A stretch of 22,339 bases of DNA from JAYZVT01 sp050248375 (GTDB taxonomy: Bacteria > Pseudomonadota > Alphaproteobacteria > Rhizobiales > Methyloligellaceae). How positions within the stretch are numbered: the stretch's first letter is position 1; every line of letters starts with the position of its first letter. Location of the stretch: the NCBI GenBank assembly GCA_050248375.1, contig JBFWSL010000027.1, positions 1 to 22,339 of the forward strand. The letters are read 5' to 3'. The notes under the pieces were generated by a model. It did no database searches. It saw nothing but the letters and a program-made list of their open reading frames with translations, and was not told the origin of the DNA. Both the position numbers and the translations under genes were made by a program. Of the stretch, positions 7,887 through 14,181 are shown piece by piece.

Positions 7887-8620
7887 TGCTCCACCCGCCG
7901 CAACAGCGCATCGCCGCGGCCTTCGGCCGGCAGGCCGTGGTCTATGACCGGCACGCGGGATTGCAGCGGGACGTGGCGCAATTGCTCTCGGAGCGGTTCC
8001 CGGACATGAGCCGTCCGCGTGTCCTCGAGATCGGTTGCGGGACGGGCCTGCTTACCGGACATCTGCTCGCGCGGTATCCGGACAGCGATGTCCTGGCGAC
8101 CGATATCGCGCCGGCCATGCTGCAGGTCTGCCGCGGCAAGTATGCCTGCCAGTCCCGGCTGCGCTTCGATCTGGTCGATGCCGAGCAGCCGGATATCGGC
8201 GGGCGTTTCGATCTGATTGCCTCGAGCATGGTGGCGCAGTGGTTCAGCCGGCCGGCGCGGACTTTCCGGAAGCTGTCGCAGTTGCTCGCGCCCGGCGGCG
8301 TGCTGCTCTATGCGACCACCGGTCCGCAGAACCTGCCCGAGTGGCGCCGGGCGCTCGAAACGGCGGGGGTTCCGGCGGCGTGCGCTCCCTGCAACGACCT
8401 TCCCGGTATCGTGGACGAGCGGTTTCTTACCATCGACTACGGCAGCACCCTCGGCTTCCTGCAATCGGTCAAGGCCATCGGCGCCTCGGCGCCATGCCTG
8501 CCGGAACGCTCGCCCGCGTCTTCCGGGTTGTTGCGCAGGGCGATGCGCGCCGCAGACGAGGCCTGCGGCGGGCGCATGCGCTGGCATATCGTGTTCGGTA
8601 AGATCACAAGAAGATCCTGA
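7883..8620 (+). CDS. bioC: BioC-like SAM-dependent methyltransferase
   Basis: A 245-residue class I methyltransferase. The SAM-binding glycine loop is VLEIGCGTG (47-55), with the acidic D74 in ATDIAPAML. Features beyond the generic fold resemble BioC (malonyl-ACP O-methyltransferase, first step of pimelate/biotin synthesis): the N-terminal RIAAAFGRQAVVYDRHAGLQ (9-28), SSMVAQWF (114-121), and the C-terminal FLQSVKAIGAS block (192-202) followed by MRWHIVFGKI. Translation appears coupled to the hydratase by an ATGA overlap. No BioH or other bio gene is in the window. Sitting among biotin-dependent carboxylase genes it may supply biotin when the operon is on, or it may have been recruited to methylate a carboxyl group of a pathway intermediate. 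The symbol is a homology call, not a proven function. Confidence 0.75.
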   Translation: MMLHPPQQRIAAAFGRQAVVYDRHAGLQRDVAQLLSERFPDMSRPRVLEIGCGTGLLTGHLLARYPDSDVLATDIAPAMLQVCRGKYACQSRLRFDLVDAEQPDIGGRFDLIASSMVAQWFSRPARTFRKLSQLLAPGGVLLYATTGPQNLPEWRRALETAGVPAACAPCNDLPGIVDERFLTIDYGSTLGFLQSVKAIGASAPCLPERSPASSGLLRRAMRAADEACGGRMRWHIVFGKITRRS

Positions 8621-8638
8621 CGGGAAAGGAACGCCGCC

Positions 8639-8938
8639 ATGGCGGAGATGGGACGGGCGATCGTTATGTCGCCGGAAGACAATACGGCCGTGGCCCTGGC
8701 CGATCTCGCCGCCGGCGAGGATGTGTCGCTGAAAATCGCCGGCAGGACGGTGACCACGCGCCTGCTTGACGCTGTCGGCTTCGGACACAAGTTCGCGCTG
8801 AAGGACATCGCGGCGGGCGAGAAGGTCTTCAAGTACGGCACGGTCATCGGGCTTGCCTCGAGCGCGATCGCGAGCGGCCAGCACGTGCATATCCACAATG
8901 TCGAGAGCATCCGGGTGCGCGGAGACAAGAAGAAATGA
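8639..8938 (+). CDS. UxaA family dehydratase, small subunit (SAF domain)
   Basis: A 99-residue protein matching the N-terminal SAF-like domain of altronate/galactarate dehydratases, here encoded as a separate gene. Conserved blocks are GHKFALKDIAAGEKV (49-63), KYGTVIG (65-71) and the terminal GQHVHIHN (80-87). It should pair with the large subunit encoded next; their genes overlap by ATGA at 8935-8938. The same two-subunit layout is used by (R)-sulfolactate sulfo-lyase (SuyA/SuyB) and by several hydroxy-acid dehydratases, so substrate cannot be assigned. An AGGAA ribosome-binding site lies before the ATG. It ends with a lysine-rich tail (RGDKKK). Confidence 0.88.
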   Translation: MAEMGRAIVMSPEDNTAVALADLAAGEDVSLKIAGRTVTTRLLDAVGFGHKFALKDIAAGEKVFKYGTVIGLASSAIASGQHVHIHNVESIRVRGDKKK

Positions 8939-10089
8939 CAAAATTCCGGGGATACAGGCGGCCGGACGGCCGTATCGGCGTGCGCAATCACGTGGCGGTG
9001 CTTTCGGCGATGGACAATTCCAACGCCGCCGCCAGCCGCATCGGCGCCATGGTCAATGGCACGGTGGTGCTGAGCACGCCTTTCGGACGCACCCAGATCG
9101 GCCATGACTCCGAAATGACCACCAGGACGCTGGCGGGGTTCGGCAGTCATCCCAACATCGCGTCCGTTCTGGTGGTCGGCTTGAGCCTGGATTCCGCGAA
9201 CGCGCTTGCCGACCGCATCCGGCCGAGCGGCAAGCCCATCGGGACGCTGGGCCTGCAGGACTGCGGCGGGCCGATCAACCTGACGGCGGAAGGCGCGAAG
9301 ATGGCCACCGACATGGTCATCGCCGCCTCGCGCCTGGCGCGCGAAGAGTGCGACTTTTCCGATCTGTCCATCGCGGTGGAATGCGGCGGGTCCGACACCA
9401 CGTCGGGCATCGCGTCGAACCCGGCGCTGGGGCATTTCGCCGACCGGTTCGTCGATGCGGGGGGCACCATCGTGCTGTCGGAACCGGCGGAGTTCATGGG
9501 GGCCGAGCACATTCTCGCGGAGCGGGCGGAGAGTCCGGAGGACCGCCAGCGCATCTACGACATGGTGAAGTGGTTCGAGGACGAGGCGGGGCGCGCGGGC
9601 GTGGACATGCGCGGCATCAACCCGACGCCGGACAACATCAGGGGCGGCCTGACGACGCTGGAGGAGAAGTCCCTTGGCGCCATCATCAAGGGGGGCACAA
9701 GGCCGGTGCGCGAAGTGATCGACTATTCCGAGCCTTCCACGAAGCGCGGCCTCGTCATCATGAACACGCCCTCCGCGGCATGCGAGTCCATGACCGGCCT
9801 GGCGGGCGGCGGCTCGCAGATCATCCTGTTCTCCACCGGGCGCGGCAACGCCATCGGCGCGCCGGTCGCCCCCACCGTGAAGGTGAGCGGAAATCCGAAC
9901 ACGGTGAGCAGCATGACCGAGATCATCGACCTCGACGTCAGCGGCATCCTCACGCGCGGCGAGTCCGTGGAAAGCGCGGGCGAGCGGTTATGGAACGAGG
10001 TGCTGGCCGTCGCATCCGGCGCGCTCGTGCGCTGCGAGGTGCTGGGCGAGGAACAGCTCGCCGTCAGCCGCTTCGGACCCTCGGTTTAG
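8935..10089 (+). CDS. UxaA family dehydratase/lyase, large subunit
   Basis: A 384-residue C-terminal catalytic domain of the altronate/galactarate dehydratase family, which removes water (or, in SuyB, sulfite) from hydroxy acids using an iron centre. The hallmark start FRGYRRPDGRIGVRNHV (4-20) is present, as are the conserved Cys blocks LGLQDCGGPIN (105-115) and VECGGSDTTSGIASNPALG (148-166). The C-terminal GGSQIILFSTGRGNAIGAPVAPTVKV stretch is also typical. It overlaps its small partner by ATGA and is the last gene of the plus operon. Seven bases separate its stop from the convergent carboxymuconolactone-decarboxylase-family gene. In this setting it could dehydrate a hydroxy acid released from the carboxylation pathway. 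Substrate is unknown. Confidence 0.9.
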   Translation: MTKFRGYRRPDGRIGVRNHVAVLSAMDNSNAAASRIGAMVNGTVVLSTPFGRTQIGHDSEMTTRTLAGFGSHPNIASVLVVGLSLDSANALADRIRPSGKPIGTLGLQDCGGPINLTAEGAKMATDMVIAASRLAREECDFSDLSIAVECGGSDTTSGIASNPALGHFADRFVDAGGTIVLSEPAEFMGAEHILAERAESPEDRQRIYDMVKWFEDEAGRAGVDMRGINPTPDNIRGGLTTLEEKSLGAIIKGGTRPVREVIDYSEPSTKRGLVIMNTPSAACESMTGLAGGGSQIILFSTGRGNAIGAPVAPTVKVSGNPNTVSSMTEIIDLDVSGILTRGESVESAGERLWNEVLAVASGALVRCEVLGEEQLAVSRFGPSV

Positions 10090-10102
10090 CCGCGGCTCAA
10101 CC
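10083..10102. other. Dyad symmetry spanning both stop codons of convergent operons
   Basis: The core AGCCG-CGGCT (10088-10097) is a perfect palindrome, extended outward by GGTT (10083-10086) and AACC (10099-10102) with one mismatched pair. It covers the TAG of the UxaA large subunit (10087-10089) and the minus-strand TGA (10097-10099) of the next gene. It could act as a short two-way transcription barrier, but there is no T-tract on either side, so an intrinsic terminator is not demonstrated. Confidence 0.35.
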
Positions 10103-10471
10103 CTTCTGCTTCGCTACTTCCTCCATCAGGATCGGAATGGCGATGTTGCAGGAGTGAATACCCATCACGGTGGTCAACTGGATCGTCTCCAGGATTTCCT
10201 CGGGCGTGGCGCCGTGCTTGAGGGCGTTCTGCATGTGGCGGCGCACGCCGGGGCCGTACATGTGCGTCGTCGCCGCGTTGATGGCGATCATGATCAGCTC
10301 CTTCACCTTCGGCGGCAACGGACCCTTGCGATGGGGAACGCTGCGGAAGGCGAGATAGGCTTCGAGGAATTCCGGGTCCAGTTCGCGGAACTGCTCCCAC
10401 AGGGGATTCCAGTCGCCGCTCGCCTTCTGGCGGTCGGTGTAGGGCGTGGCGTTTTCCTTGTCGGCTGACAT
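10097..10471 (-). CDS. Carboxymuconolactone decarboxylase family protein
   Basis: A 124-residue all-helical protein of the CMD/AhpD superfamily. The recognisable core is KVKELIMIAINAATTHMYG, RRHMQNALKHGATPEEILE and a final TVMGIHSCNIAIPILMEEV. The AhpD-type CxxC is absent: the segment reads INAATTHMYG. A peroxidase-like disulfide role is therefore unlikely. It is the last gene of the minus-strand trio, 15 bp after the GMC oxidoreductase, with a GGAGAA ribosome-binding site. CMD relatives of this kind often sit in aromatic or organic-acid catabolic clusters. The specific reaction, decarboxylation or otherwise, is not known. Confidence 0.85.
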   Translation of the reverse strand: MSADKENATPYTDRQKASGDWNPLWEQFRELDPEFLEAYLAFRSVPHRKGPLPPKVKELIMIAINAATTHMYGPGVRRHMQNALKHGATPEEILETIQLTTVMGIHSCNIAIPILMEEVAKQKG

Positions 10472-10486
10472 GGCGGGTTCTCCGGA

Positions 10487-12118
10487 TTATCGGGTCTCGC
10501 GTGCGTCTTCCTGCACGAGATCGGCGCCCTTTTCGCCGACCATGATCGAGGCCGCGTTGGTGTTGGACGAGGGAATGGTGGGCAGGATCGACGCGTCGAT
10601 GACGCGCAGGCCGGTGAAGCCGTGCACGCGCAGGCGTGCGTCGACGACGGAATCCTCGGGCGAGCCCATGCGGCAACTGCCGACGGTATGCCAGGCTGTC
10701 TGGCCGGTCTCCTTCATGTAGTCGAGGAGGAGTTTCTCGTCCTGCACGCCGGGGCCGGGGCGGTGTTCCTTGACGATGACCTTGCGCATGGGCTCCTGGC
10801 CGGCGATGCGCCGGATCAGGCGGAGAATGCCAAGGGCGGTCTTCTCGTCCTCCGGCTCGGCGAAATACCGCGGGTCGAGGCTGGGATGCACGGCCGGGTC
10901 GGGCGAGACGATGTGCACGGAACCGCGCGCCTTGGGATAGAGCTTGAAGCCGCCGATGGAAAAGCCGGAGAAGCGGTCGATGCCTCCGCCCTTGCTGCGC
11001 GAGTACCGGTCCTTGCCGCTGATGTGATAGATGCGGATCATGGTGTCGGGATGGGGCAGGGACGGGTCGGTCCGCGCGATGGCGTGGGCGGTCGAGGACG
11101 TGCCCGACAGCAGGCCCTTGCGGGTGAACACATACTGGATGCCCGCCATCATGCGGCGGAGCGGGCTGCGCATCACGTCGTTGATGGTGATCGGCAGCGT
11201 GGTCTCGTAGGTGCAGCGCACCTGCAGGTGGTCGCTCAGATGTTCGCCCACGGCGGGCAGGCTGGCGACGACCGCGATGCCGTGCCTGCGCAGCAGCTCG
11301 GCGTTGCCGATCCCGGAGAGCTCCAGCAATTGCGGCGACTTGATCGCGCCGGCGCAGACCAGGACTTCGCCCCGGGCATGCGCGGTCTTCTGCCTGCCGT
11401 GCTGGCGGTACTGCACGCCGGTGGCGCGGCGGCCCTCGAACAGGATCCGCTCGGCCAGTGCGCCGGTCTGGATGTCGAGCTTGCCGCGGTCCGCGACGCC
11501 ATCGAGATAGGCAACCGCGGTGCTGTAGCGGCGGCCGTTGTAGGCAGTCTGCTCCAGGTAGCGCGCGCCCTCGTAGGAACCGGCGTTGTAGTCCCCGGTC
11601 GGCGGTATGCCGGCGGCCACGCAGGAAGCCACGAAGGCGTCCGAGATGGGATCGGGGTTGCGCTGCCCGAGGTCGGTGATCTTCACCGGGCCCAGATGGC
11701 CGCGGTCCTGCCGGCCGGTGTAGCTGTTGTTCTCCAGCTTGATGAAGTAGGGCTTCACGTCGCCGAAGCTCCAGCCGTCGATGCCCATTCCGCGCCAGGA
11801 GTCGAACTCGGCCGGATCGCCCCAGATATAGGCCATGCCGTTGAGCGCGCTCGATCCGCCGAGCGTCTTGCCGCGCGGCGAGTAGATGCGCTGGCCGGCA
11901 AGATGCTCCTGCGGCGCGCTGTCGAATTTCCAGGCGTATTTCGGGTTCGACAGGAGCTTGCCGACGCCGAGCGGGATGTGAATCCAGATGTTGCGGTCGG
12001 CGGGGCCGGCCTCCAGCAGCAATACCCGGTAGCCGCCGTTGCGAGACAGCCGCGCCGCAAGCGCGCAGCCGGCCGAGCCGGCGCCCACGACGATATAGTC
12101 GTATTCCCCGGTGGACAT
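10487..12118 (-). CDS. GMC family FAD-dependent alcohol oxidoreductase
   Basis: A 543-residue glucose-methanol-choline flavoprotein that oxidises a primary or secondary alcohol. FAD-binding Rossmann motif: DYIVVGAGSAGCALAARLS at the N-terminus, with LLLEAGP following. GMC signatures: PRGKTLGGSSALNGMAYIWG and CAGAIKSPQLLELSGIG. Catalytic-base region: WHTVGSCRMG (476-485, His 477), with a late NTNAASIMVGEKGADL near 519-533. The frame is open to 12286, but the start is placed at 12118 because the nucleotide-binding fold begins directly after it and the extension would overlap the ThDP gene, which ends 8 bp away. No signal peptide is visible, so it is probably cytosolic. It resembles choline dehydrogenase-type enzymes in general layout, but nothing points specifically to choline. 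Confidence 0.92.
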   Translation of the reverse strand: MSTGEYDYIVVGAGSAGCALAARLSRNGGYRVLLLEAGPADRNIWIHIPLGVGKLLSNPKYAWKFDSAPQEHLAGQRIYSPRGKTLGGSSALNGMAYIWGDPAEFDSWRGMGIDGWSFGDVKPYFIKLENNSYTGRQDRGHLGPVKITDLGQRNPDPISDAFVASCVAAGIPPTGDYNAGSYEGARYLEQTAYNGRRYSTAVAYLDGVADRGKLDIQTGALAERILFEGRRATGVQYRQHGRQKTAHARGEVLVCAGAIKSPQLLELSGIGNAELLRRHGIAVVASLPAVGEHLSDHLQVRCTYETTLPITINDVMRSPLRRMMAGIQYVFTRKGLLSGTSSTAHAIARTDPSLPHPDTMIRIYHISGKDRYSRSKGGGIDRFSGFSIGGFKLYPKARGSVHIVSPDPAVHPSLDPRYFAEPEDEKTALGILRLIRRIAGQEPMRKVIVKEHRPGPGVQDEKLLLDYMKETGQTAWHTVGSCRMGSPEDSVVDARLRVHGFTGLRVIDASILPTIPSSNTNAASIMVGEKGADLVQEDARETR

Positions 12119-12126
12119 CGGCGGAC

Positions 12127-13821
12127 CTATTGCGCGCGGTGCTTGAAGGAGTCGCGGCGGAAGCTGTAGAGCGCGTTGGGATCGACCTTCACGTCCACGA
12201 CGGCGGGCTTGCCGCATTCCAGCGCCGCGACCAGGGTCTTCTCCAGGTCCTTGGGCTTTTCGACACTGAAGCCCTTCGCGCCCCACAGTTCGGCCACCTT
12301 GTCGTAGGGCGGATTGGGCACGTCCGCGCCGATGTAACGCTGGCCGAAGAAGTCGCGCTGATAGGCTTTCTCCGCGCCCCAGCAGCCGTTGTTCATGACG
12401 ATCGCGACGGTGTTGAGGCCACAGGAAACGGCGGTTCCAAGCTCCGACAGGGTCATGCCGAAGCCGCCGTCGCCCATGAGGCTGACCACGGTGCGGCCGG
12501 GGCAGGCGGCCTTCACGCCGAGGCCGCAGGCATAGGAGAAGCCGACGAGGCCGAAGTCGAGCGGGGAGAAGAGGGCGGGCGGCTGGTAGTAGTTCAGCGC
12601 GTCCGTCGCCTGCAGGCAGAGGGTGCCGGCGTCCAGCGTCACCATGACGTCGCGCGGGAAGACGCCGCGCATGACCTTGTAGAGCTGGGCGGGCTGGAGC
12701 ACCTCGCCGGAGGTGGCGTCGATCTTGTCGCGCTCCTCCCGCAGGGCTTTCATCTTGCCCTGGAAGTCCTCCATCCAGGCCCTGGTGCGGGCTTCCACAG
12801 CATTGAGGCGCTGCCCGGCGATCTCGCCGGCGAGGCTCTCCGCCACGGTGCCGGCGTCGCCCAGGATGCCGATCTCGACCGGGAAGAACCGGCCTATGGC
12901 CGTGGGCTCCGCCTCGATCTGGATGATCTTCGCGTTGGGGTTGATGTTGTCATAGGAATAGAAGGTGGTGTTGAAGCCGAGGCGCGTGCCGAGCGCGACG
13001 ATGACGTCGGCCTCTCGCGCGAGAGCGGAGGAGACCACGTTGCCGCGCGGGCCGGCCTGCCCCGCGTTGAGCGGGTGATCGTGGGGAATGGCGTCGCCAT
13101 GACCGGGCGACATGGAAACCGGCGCGTTGATGGCTTCGGCCAGGGCAAGGGCCTTGTCGGCGGAGCGGCCGTTCTTGATGCCGCCGCCGGCGATGATCAG
13201 CGGACGCTCGGCGCTGGCGAGGATTTTCGCCGCGGCCTCGATCCGGGCGGGATGGCCGGCGGCGAGGGCGTCGATGCGAACCGGCGGACGCGGCATGCCG
13301 TCGTCCTTCACGTTCTCGGCGAGGATGTCGCGCGGGAGATTGAGCGCCACCGGCCCGCGGCGCGGGGCGAGGGCGGTGCGGAAGGCTTCCTGCACCATCT
13401 CGGGAAGGCGCGAGGACTGGGTCACGGTCCAGGTTTTCTTGGTGACCGTGCGCAGCAGGGACTGCTGGTCCACTTCCTGGAAGGCGTCGCGGTAGACATG
13501 GCCGGTCGATAGGGAGCCCGCCAGCGCGATTACCGGCGAGTAGGCGGCGCCCGCCTGGGCAAGGCCGGTGACGAGGTTGGTGACGCCGGGTCCGTTCTGG
13601 CCGGCGAGGATAATTCCGGGCTTGCCGGAGGCGCGGGCATAGCCGTCGGCCATGTGGGTGCCGGTGCGCTCGTCGCGCACGCCGATGAAGCGGATGTCCT
13701 TGGCGTCATAGAGGGCGTCGAACACCTCCATGGTGGCGGAGCCGATCAGCCCGAAGACGCACTCGACCTGCTCGTTCTGAAGTGCCTCGACGACGGCCCG
13801 TCCGCCAGTTTTCTCGCTCAC
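12127..13821 (-). CDS. ThDP-dependent enzyme, Xsc/acetolactate synthase-related
   Basis: A 564-residue three-domain thiamine diphosphate enzyme. The activating Glu is E51 in GVRDERTGTHMADGYARA; the ThDP/Mg signature GDGGF begins at 450 and ends with NN at 477-478. Details that lean toward sulfoacetaldehyde acetyltransferase-like enzymes are GQNGPGVTN, CWGAEKAYQRDF after the ThDP motif, and the SFRRD near the C-terminus. Overall similarity to acetolactate synthase and 2-oxoacid decarboxylases is also present, so the reaction (carboligation, decarboxylation or acetyl-phosphate formation) remains open. The frame is open to an ATG at 13914, but a GTG at 13821 is chosen: an AGGGAAGG ribosome-binding site sits 8 nt before it and the upstream residues are unlike the family. 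First gene of the minus trio. Confidence 0.9.
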   Translation of the reverse strand: MSEKTGGRAVVEALQNEQVECVFGLIGSATMEVFDALYDAKDIRFIGVRDERTGTHMADGYARASGKPGIILAGQNGPGVTNLVTGLAQAGAAYSPVIALAGSLSTGHVYRDAFQEVDQQSLLRTVTKKTWTVTQSSRLPEMVQEAFRTALAPRRGPVALNLPRDILAENVKDDGMPRPPVRIDALAAGHPARIEAAAKILASAERPLIIAGGGIKNGRSADKALALAEAINAPVSMSPGHGDAIPHDHPLNAGQAGPRGNVVSSALAREADVIVALGTRLGFNTTFYSYDNINPNAKIIQIEAEPTAIGRFFPVEIGILGDAGTVAESLAGEIAGQRLNAVEARTRAWMEDFQGKMKALREERDKIDATSGEVLQPAQLYKVMRGVFPRDVMVTLDAGTLCLQATDALNYYQPPALFSPLDFGLVGFSYACGLGVKAACPGRTVVSLMGDGGFGMTLSELGTAVSCGLNTVAIVMNNGCWGAEKAYQRDFFGQRYIGADVPNPPYDKVAELWGAKGFSVEKPKDLEKTLVAALECGKPAVVDVKVDPNALYSFRRDSFKHRAQ

Positions 13822-13882
13822 GCTGTATTCCTTCCCTGTTTGTAATGGGCGGTAATCGGTGTTTTTGAATCCATATCCGTCT

Positions 13883-13904
13883 ACAATCTTGCATGCAAGA
13901 TTGT
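13883..13904. promoter_or_regulatory. Perfect 22-bp palindrome, likely operator for the minus-strand operon
   Basis: Two 11-bp arms, ACAATCTTGCA and TGCAAGATTGT, are exact reverse complements with no spacer. It lies about 60 bp upstream of the GTG of the ThDP gene. On the minus strand it overlaps a tentative -35 (TTGCAT, complement of 13893-13898) with TATGGA 17 bp further on (complement of 13870-13875). The outer 8-mer AAGATTGT also occurs at 157-164 and, inverted, at 14087-14094, tying this site to the other two control regions. Operator role is inference. Confidence 0.6.
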
Positions 13905-14057
13905 TTGTTGGCAAACTGATCGCGTTTGTGCCTTGCCCCTATGCATTTCCTGCGGAAATACGGGGGTTGGTCAACGTCCCGGTTTTAAGCCCGGGAATTC
14001 CTGGTGTCGAGAGGCGTGGCGATTTGGACCTGTGTGCAGCAGTGCATTCTATCCACT

Positions 14058-14094
14058 TAACAAAGTTGTTGACAAAATTGCCGTCAACAATCTT
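14058..14094 (+). promoter_or_regulatory. TRAP importer promoter with overlapping operators
   Basis: Bases 14058-14082 match the block at 153-177 at 22 of 25 positions. A consensus -35 TTGACA is at 14069-14074, with a weak -10 CTTACT at 14092-14097 after 17 bp. Three overlapping dyads are visible: AACAA-AG-TTGTT (14059-14070), TTGT-TG-ACAA (14066-14075), and a wider one with exact 8-bp arms TTGTTGAC (14066-14073) and GTCAACAA (14083-14090) around a 9-bp spacer. Bases 14083-14094 are also the exact reverse complement of 157-168. The sites cover the -35 and reach the -10, as expected for repression by a GntR/FCD protein. Confidence 0.7.
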
Positions 14095-14181
14095 ACTAGC
14101 CGCGCAGCAACCCAACATAACGCTGCGTCGCTCGATTTGCCCCCGAACGCATGAAGGGGCGGACGCAGCACGGGAGGAATA

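Larger units (their letters stand above)
13822..14181. other. Divergent control region between the ThDP operon and the TRAP importer
   Basis: A 360-bp stretch with no convincing gene and lower GC than its surroundings. Besides the palindrome at 13883-13904 and the promoter block at 14058-14094 (listed separately), it has smaller dyads: GTTTG-TTGG-CAAAC (13903-13916) and ATTTCC-TGC-GGAAAT (13945-13959). About 80 bp after the importer promoter form the leader of the binding-protein mRNA, ending in a strong GGGAGG site before the ATG at 14182. Short open frames crossing it are not protein-like. Confidence 0.7.

Noticed and set aside
10622..12169. 515-codon plus-strand frame opposite the GMC oxidoreductase (and a similar one at 12130-13512 opposite the ThDP enzyme)
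   Set aside because: Both are antisense shadows of clear enzymes, with low-complexity composition and no recognisable domain.
12119..12286. N-terminal extension of the GMC oxidoreductase to 12286
   Set aside because: It would overlap the ThDP gene and place 56 low-complexity residues before the FAD-binding fold, which normally lies at the very start.
13945..13959. Small dyad ATTTCC-TGC-GGAAAT in the divergent region
   Set aside because: It is short, shares no half-site with the other control regions and is not placed on a visible promoter element; it could be chance.
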